Shown piece by piece: positions 31,731 through 34,243 of a DNA stretch of 34,243 bases; position 1 is the first letter of the stretch; every line of letters starts with the position of its first letter. Source of the DNA: JAHIGH01 sp964564035 (lineage in GTDB: Bacteria > Patescibacteriota > Microgenomatia > Levybacterales > UBA12049); the NCBI GenBank assembly GCA_964564035.1, contig CAZLZN010000017.1, positions 1 to 34,243 of the forward strand, written 5' to 3'. The notes under the pieces were generated by a model. It was not told the DNA's origin and searched no databases. It worked only from the letters and a program-made list of their open reading frames with translations. Both the position numbers and the translations under genes were made by a program.

Positions 31731-31764
31731 CTACTTTTTCCTACTTCGTACTACCTTTACCTAT
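31731..31764 (-). promoter_or_regulatory. candidate MraZ operator: 10-nt-spaced GTAG boxes
   Basis: On the minus strand GTAG occurs at 31751-31754, 31741-31744 and 31731-31734, exactly 10 nt apart, with a fourth, imperfect ATAG at 31761-31764. Two of the three perfect boxes are preceded by AA (AAGTAG), the other by AG. The last lies one base before the mraZ ATG. Three direct repeats with a 10-nt period upstream of mraZ is the known arrangement for MraZ operators (TGGG-type in E. coli, AAAGTG-type in Mollicutes); only the core differs. Confidence 0.75.
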
Positions 31765-31791
31765 TTTGCCTCATAATGGATGAGTTGTCAA
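31763..31791 (-). promoter_or_regulatory. mraZ operon promoter
   Basis: A perfect -35 TTGACA (31786-31791) and -10 CAAAAT (31763-31768) are separated by 17 nt on the minus strand. The start would fall near 31756, inside the GTAG boxes, and the -10 overlaps the fourth box. Bound MraZ would block the promoter. Confidence 0.65.
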
Positions 31792-31894
31792 TAACCGGTA
31801 GTGTCTTAATGTAATAATTAATACAATATGTAGAGTACTGATCGTAAGAAATCCGTAAGAAAGAATTTATTACACTTTTACGAGGCTTTATCCC

Positions 31895-31943
31895 TTATAA
31901 CTAAATACTTATAACTTAATACTTAATACTTAATACTTATAAT
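31895..31943. repeat. seven tandem degenerate heptamers
   Basis: Exactly 49 nt made of seven 7-nt units of the forms TTATAAC, TAAATAC, TTAATAC and TTATAAT; TTAATAC is repeated three times without change. The array begins inside the last codons of the 166-aa gene (its TAA stop is part of the array) and lies between it and the mraZ promoter. Confidence 0.85.
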
Positions 31944-32437
31944 TCTAAAGAGGTTTCGGCCTGATATACTTTATTATTGTCTTTAGTAATCTTCAATAAT
32001 AGATCAACTTTTTCTACCCCTTTATCGTATTTGCAAACATTCCGTGAACAGCTTCCCAAATCAAGCCATGGGGAGGTATAATTACTGGAACCCGATTTAA
32101 ATTCTGACTCACCAATTACAGCTCGCATTGCTTTATCCTCAGCGCCGTCACTTTTCTCAGCCTCTGTTGAATCTGCCTCATATGTCAGTTCGTACGAAAT
32201 AGCTTTTATATCGCTCATTTTGGCAATAGCAAACTGCACTTTTTGCTTTTCAGGCGAAGCCTTCATAGTTAGTCCGATTTCCTCAGGAGATATATTTTCG
32301 ATATTTATATTTATTGGAGTCGGACTCAAATCAGCAGAACTTCCTGTTTGTGAATTAAAAAACATCACATAAGCGCCAATTAATAAAACAATCAAAACAG
32401 CCAGAACCGTAGGTATTAATATTTTTTTATTCCGCAT
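31937..32437 (-). CDS. membrane-anchored protein of unknown function
   Basis: 166 aa with one N-terminal membrane helix (about 6-27, ILIPTVLAVLIVLLIGAYVMF), so most of the protein is outside the cytoplasm. The outer part is beta-rich (IKAISYELTYEAD at about 75-90) and has a two-cysteine motif GSCSRNVCKYDKGV near 128-141, which could be a disulfide, followed by VDLLLKITKDNNKVYQAE. No family is identified. It is expressed from its own promoter, with the ATG 6 nt after the -10 and no Shine-Dalgarno. Its stop codon lies within a heptamer repeat array. Confidence 0.75.
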   Translation of the reverse strand: MRNKKILIPTVLAVLIVLLIGAYVMFFNSQTGSSADLSPTPININIENISPEEIGLTMKASPEKQKVQFAIAKMSDIKAISYELTYEADSTEAEKSDGAEDKAMRAVIGESEFKSGSSNYTSPWLDLGSCSRNVCKYDKGVEKVDLLLKITKDNNKVYQAETSLEL

Positions 32438-32443
32438 GTGATT

Positions 32444-32472
32444 AGGATATAAAAATACAGTCTAACTGTCAA
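32444..32472 (-). promoter_or_regulatory. promoter of the 166-aa gene, leaderless type
   Basis: A perfect TTGACA (32467-32472) and TATCCT (32444-32449) are separated by 17 nt on the minus strand. The ATG begins 6 nt after the -10. The -35 lies inside the last codons of glyS. Confidence 0.65.
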
Positions 32473-33985
32473 GTTTTTGGTGAAAAAATGTAGCCAGCTT
32501 ATCAATATCTACTCTTTCCTGAACAGCAGTATCTCTGTCCCGGACGGTAACAGTATTGTCTTCCAGACTCTGAAAATCAACCGTTACACACCATGGTGTA
32601 CCGATCTCGTCCTGAGCCAAGTATCTTTTGCCTATGTTGCCGCGGCTATCAAGAACCACCATAAAATGCTCCTTCAAATCACCGAAGACTTCTTTCGCTT
32701 TCTCTACAAGCTCCGGCTTATTAGCAAGCAATGGAAATACAGCCGCCTTATACGGCGCTAACTGCGGCTTAAGCCTCATTACAACCCTTCCCTGCCCCGA
32801 GCTTGCCGAAGCATCTTCATAATAAGAATCGATCATAACCATAAGCAACAGCCTGTTTATCCCGACAGCAGGCTCGATCACATGAGGCAATATTTTACTT
32901 CCGGTTTGCGGATCTTGTATCGTAAGATCTTTTTTAGATAAATTCATATGCTGTGTAAGATCGTAATTCGTTCTATAAGCAAGTCCCCAGAGCTCTTTAA
33001 ACCCAAAGGGAAATTTGTATTCTAGATCCTCGGTTCTACTGCTATAAAATGACCTCTCTTCATCCGTATGCGCCCTCCATCTGAGGTTATTCGCGTCGAC
33101 CCGAAGCTCGTGTGTTATAAAGTCCCACATCTGATTTTTCCATTTTTCAAAAAGATCATTCCAGTCGGTTTTTTCCGGATCAAAAAAATACTCGATTTCA
33201 CCCTGTTCAAATTCAATTGTCCTGAAAACGGAATTTCCGGGTGTTATTTCGTTTCTGAAACTTTTACCCATCTGCGCTATACCAAACGGCAATTTTACGC
33301 GCGTTGAATCGACAACATTTCTGAAATTTATAAAAATTCCCTGCGCTGTTTCCCCGCGCAAATAACCGAGCCCCCCTTCGCCCTCAACAATCCCGAGTTG
33401 GACAGGAAAAAGCAGATTAAATTTCCTGATCTGTGTCCAGTCATTCTTCCCGCAATTCGGACAAACGAGAGGCATCAATTTTTCTTCTCCTTTTAGAAGA
33501 GGGTCATGGTGAGGTTTAAATTCGCTGAATATTTTTCTAATTCTTTCAAATGCTTCGACAGGAAGCCCTTCGACTTTCCCGGTCGACAAAGCGCCTGCAA
33601 GTTCCTTATCTTTCCCATAAGCACTCTTTAGCTCCTCAATTTGCTCCTGTGTTCTTGATTCAATAAAATTCTCAAGCAAATGATCTGCTCTCATCCTAGC
33701 TTTGCAGTTCTTGCAGTCGATCATCGCATCGGCAAACCCGGCCACATGCCCGGACGCTTCCCATATCTTGTGATGCGATATTAGGCTTGCATCAAGCCCC
33801 ACTATATCAGCTCTTTTCTGAACAAAATATTTCCACCAGAGATTCCTTATGTTTCTCAGAAGTTCCGTTCCCATCGGCCCGTAGTCATAAGTATTGGCAA
33901 GCCCGCCGTAGATTTCCGATCCGGGGTATATAAAACCGCGTCTCTTCGCGAGTGCTACTATTTTCTCCATCAAATTCTCCGCCAT
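32462..33985 (-). CDS. glyS: glycyl-tRNA synthetase, single-chain (alpha2) type
   Basis: Class II synthetase charging tRNA-Gly, of the dimeric type found in archaea, eukaryotes and many bacteria, not the alpha2beta2 type. N-terminal GFIYPGSEIYGG and YDYGPMG, a four-cysteine zinc site (CKNC and CPNC), motif 2 (GIAQMGKSFRNEITP followed by RTIEFEQGEIEYFF) and motif 3 (PHVIEPAVGINRLLLMV) are present; the anticodon-binding domain ends the protein. The start at 33985 (507 aa, MAENLMEKIV) is chosen because it lies 6 nt after a perfect -10; the longer upstream frame to 34051 would run through the promoter. Confidence 0.95.
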   Translation of the reverse strand: MAENLMEKIVALAKRRGFIYPGSEIYGGLANTYDYGPMGTELLRNIRNLWWKYFVQKRADIVGLDASLISHHKIWEASGHVAGFADAMIDCKNCKARMRADHLLENFIESRTQEQIEELKSAYGKDKELAGALSTGKVEGLPVEAFERIRKIFSEFKPHHDPLLKGEEKLMPLVCPNCGKNDWTQIRKFNLLFPVQLGIVEGEGGLGYLRGETAQGIFINFRNVVDSTRVKLPFGIAQMGKSFRNEITPGNSVFRTIEFEQGEIEYFFDPEKTDWNDLFEKWKNQMWDFITHELRVDANNLRWRAHTDEERSFYSSRTEDLEYKFPFGFKELWGLAYRTNYDLTQHMNLSKKDLTIQDPQTGSKILPHVIEPAVGINRLLLMVMIDSYYEDASASSGQGRVVMRLKPQLAPYKAAVFPLLANKPELVEKAKEVFGDLKEHFMVVLDSRGNIGKRYLAQDEIGTPWCVTVDFQSLEDNTVTVRDRDTAVQERVDIDKLATFFHQKLDS

Positions 33986-33991
33986 TTGCAT

Positions 33992-33997
33992 ATTATA
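33992..33997 (-). promoter_or_regulatory. -10 box of glyS, leaderless type
   Basis: TATAAT on the minus strand ends 6 nt before the ATG at 33985; a second in-frame ATG is directly behind the box at 33991. The -35 is weak (TTGCAT at an 18-nt spacing). No Shine-Dalgarno. Confidence 0.6.
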
Positions 33998-34032
33998 TAC
34001 CCCTCTGCTTATAAAATGCAAAATAATGTATA

Positions 34033-34162
34033 ATACCGCGAAGCAATCCAATATCTATTTAATTTTAAACATCAATCTAAATTAGTTTTTTATAATTAAG
34101 GAGACATATATCTTTTCTTACTAACCTGTTGGCAGACAGCCATAATGATTGCGTAGCGGTAT
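34033..34162. repeat. 16-nt inverted repeat upstream of glyS
   Basis: ataccgcgaagcaatc (34033-34048) and gattgcgtagcggtat (34147-34162) are reverse complements at 14 of 16 positions. They enclose about 98 AT-rich bases without a supported gene. The arm core GAAGCAATC and the final bases of the window (gtcattgcgac) look like dispersed palindromic repeats common in bacterial intergenic DNA. The rest of 34052-34243 shows nothing else supportable. Confidence 0.55.
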
Positions 34163-34243
34163 AACATTAGAATAAATTTTCCGCGAGGCAGAATTAAAAC
34201 AGAAACAGTTTACGCTCTCAAAACTATTTTGTCATTGCGACCC

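Noticed and set aside
34084..34110. Plus-strand TATAAT and AAGGAG near the window end as the start of a gene
   Set aside because: No ATG, GTG or TTG follows at a workable distance and no open frame of use continues to the edge.
1..34243. TGA reassigned to Gly or Trp as in some CPR lineages
   Set aside because: TGA ends gatB and dnaE at the expected length, no gene needs in-frame TGA, and Trp is encoded by TGG.
1..34243. CRISPR array, insertion sequence, transposase, integrase or prophage genes
   Set aside because: No spaced identical repeats of CRISPR size and no recognisable mobile-element protein were found on either strand.

Overview
The window is a 34.2 kb piece of an AT-rich bacterial genome with short intergenic gaps, many 1-4 nt gene overlaps and the standard code (TGA is used as a stop, so the recoding lineages Gracilibacteria and Absconditabacteria are unlikely). 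Reduced or divergent versions of housekeeping proteins, an archaeal/eukaryote-type single-chain GlyRS, a trimmed set of mur genes and a tRNA without encoded CCA together suggest a member of the Candidate Phyla Radiation (Patescibacteria). This placement is inferred from gene content; no 16S gene is present.

Layout. 108-7260 (+): gatC-gatA-gatB with an IMPase-family gene coupled to gatB, then dnaE. 7318-13412 (+): a complete F1Fo ATP synthase operon atpB-E-F-H-A-G-D-C behind a near-consensus promoter. 13413-13782: no protein gene, but an intact tRNA-Thr(CGT), what looks like a second tRNA broken in two around it, and two tandem palindromes. 13783-14502 (+): an anchored Ig-like protein. 14575-22815 (-): an envelope operon starting at murA, followed by GlmU split into two genes, a four-helix membrane protein, two micro-genes (53 and 41 aa), two GT2 glycosyltransferases, a GT39-like membrane glycosyltransferase and an O-antigen ligase/polymerase-like protein. 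22945-26930 (-): murE-pgeF-murC-murB, with overlapping genes except before murB; the MurB is C-terminally truncated and appears to lack its catalytic residues. 26976-28250: a YdjM-like membrane protein (-), divergent from a DUF192 protein and a stand-alone tRNA-binding domain (+). 28302-31729 (-): the head of the division/cell-wall cluster, mraZ-rsmH-ftsL-pbp2. 31937-33985 (-): an anchored hypothetical protein and glyS.

How it works together. About half of the window builds the envelope: UDP-GlcNAc synthesis (split GlmU), MurA/MurB/MurC/MurE precursor steps, PgeF quality control, the PBP2/FtsI transpeptidase, and glycosyltransferases plus a ligase for a surface polysaccharide. The rest is energy (ATP synthase), replication (DnaE) and translation (GatCAB, GlyRS, tRNA-Thr, RsmH).

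Main points for a second look: (i) at least eight genes have a -10 box 6-15 nt before the start codon and no Shine-Dalgarno, which implies leaderless or near-leaderless mRNAs, while some other genes carry perfect SDs; (ii) four loci carry degenerate repeats with a 7-nt period, one inside rsmH; (iii) three or four 10-nt-spaced GTAG boxes lie at the mraZ promoter, matching the architecture of MraZ operators with a different core; (iv) a tRNA appears to be interrupted by about 235 bp carrying another tRNA; (v) the degenerate MurB, split GlmU and short AtpH; (vi) a pair of previously unannotated micro-genes in the envelope operon.
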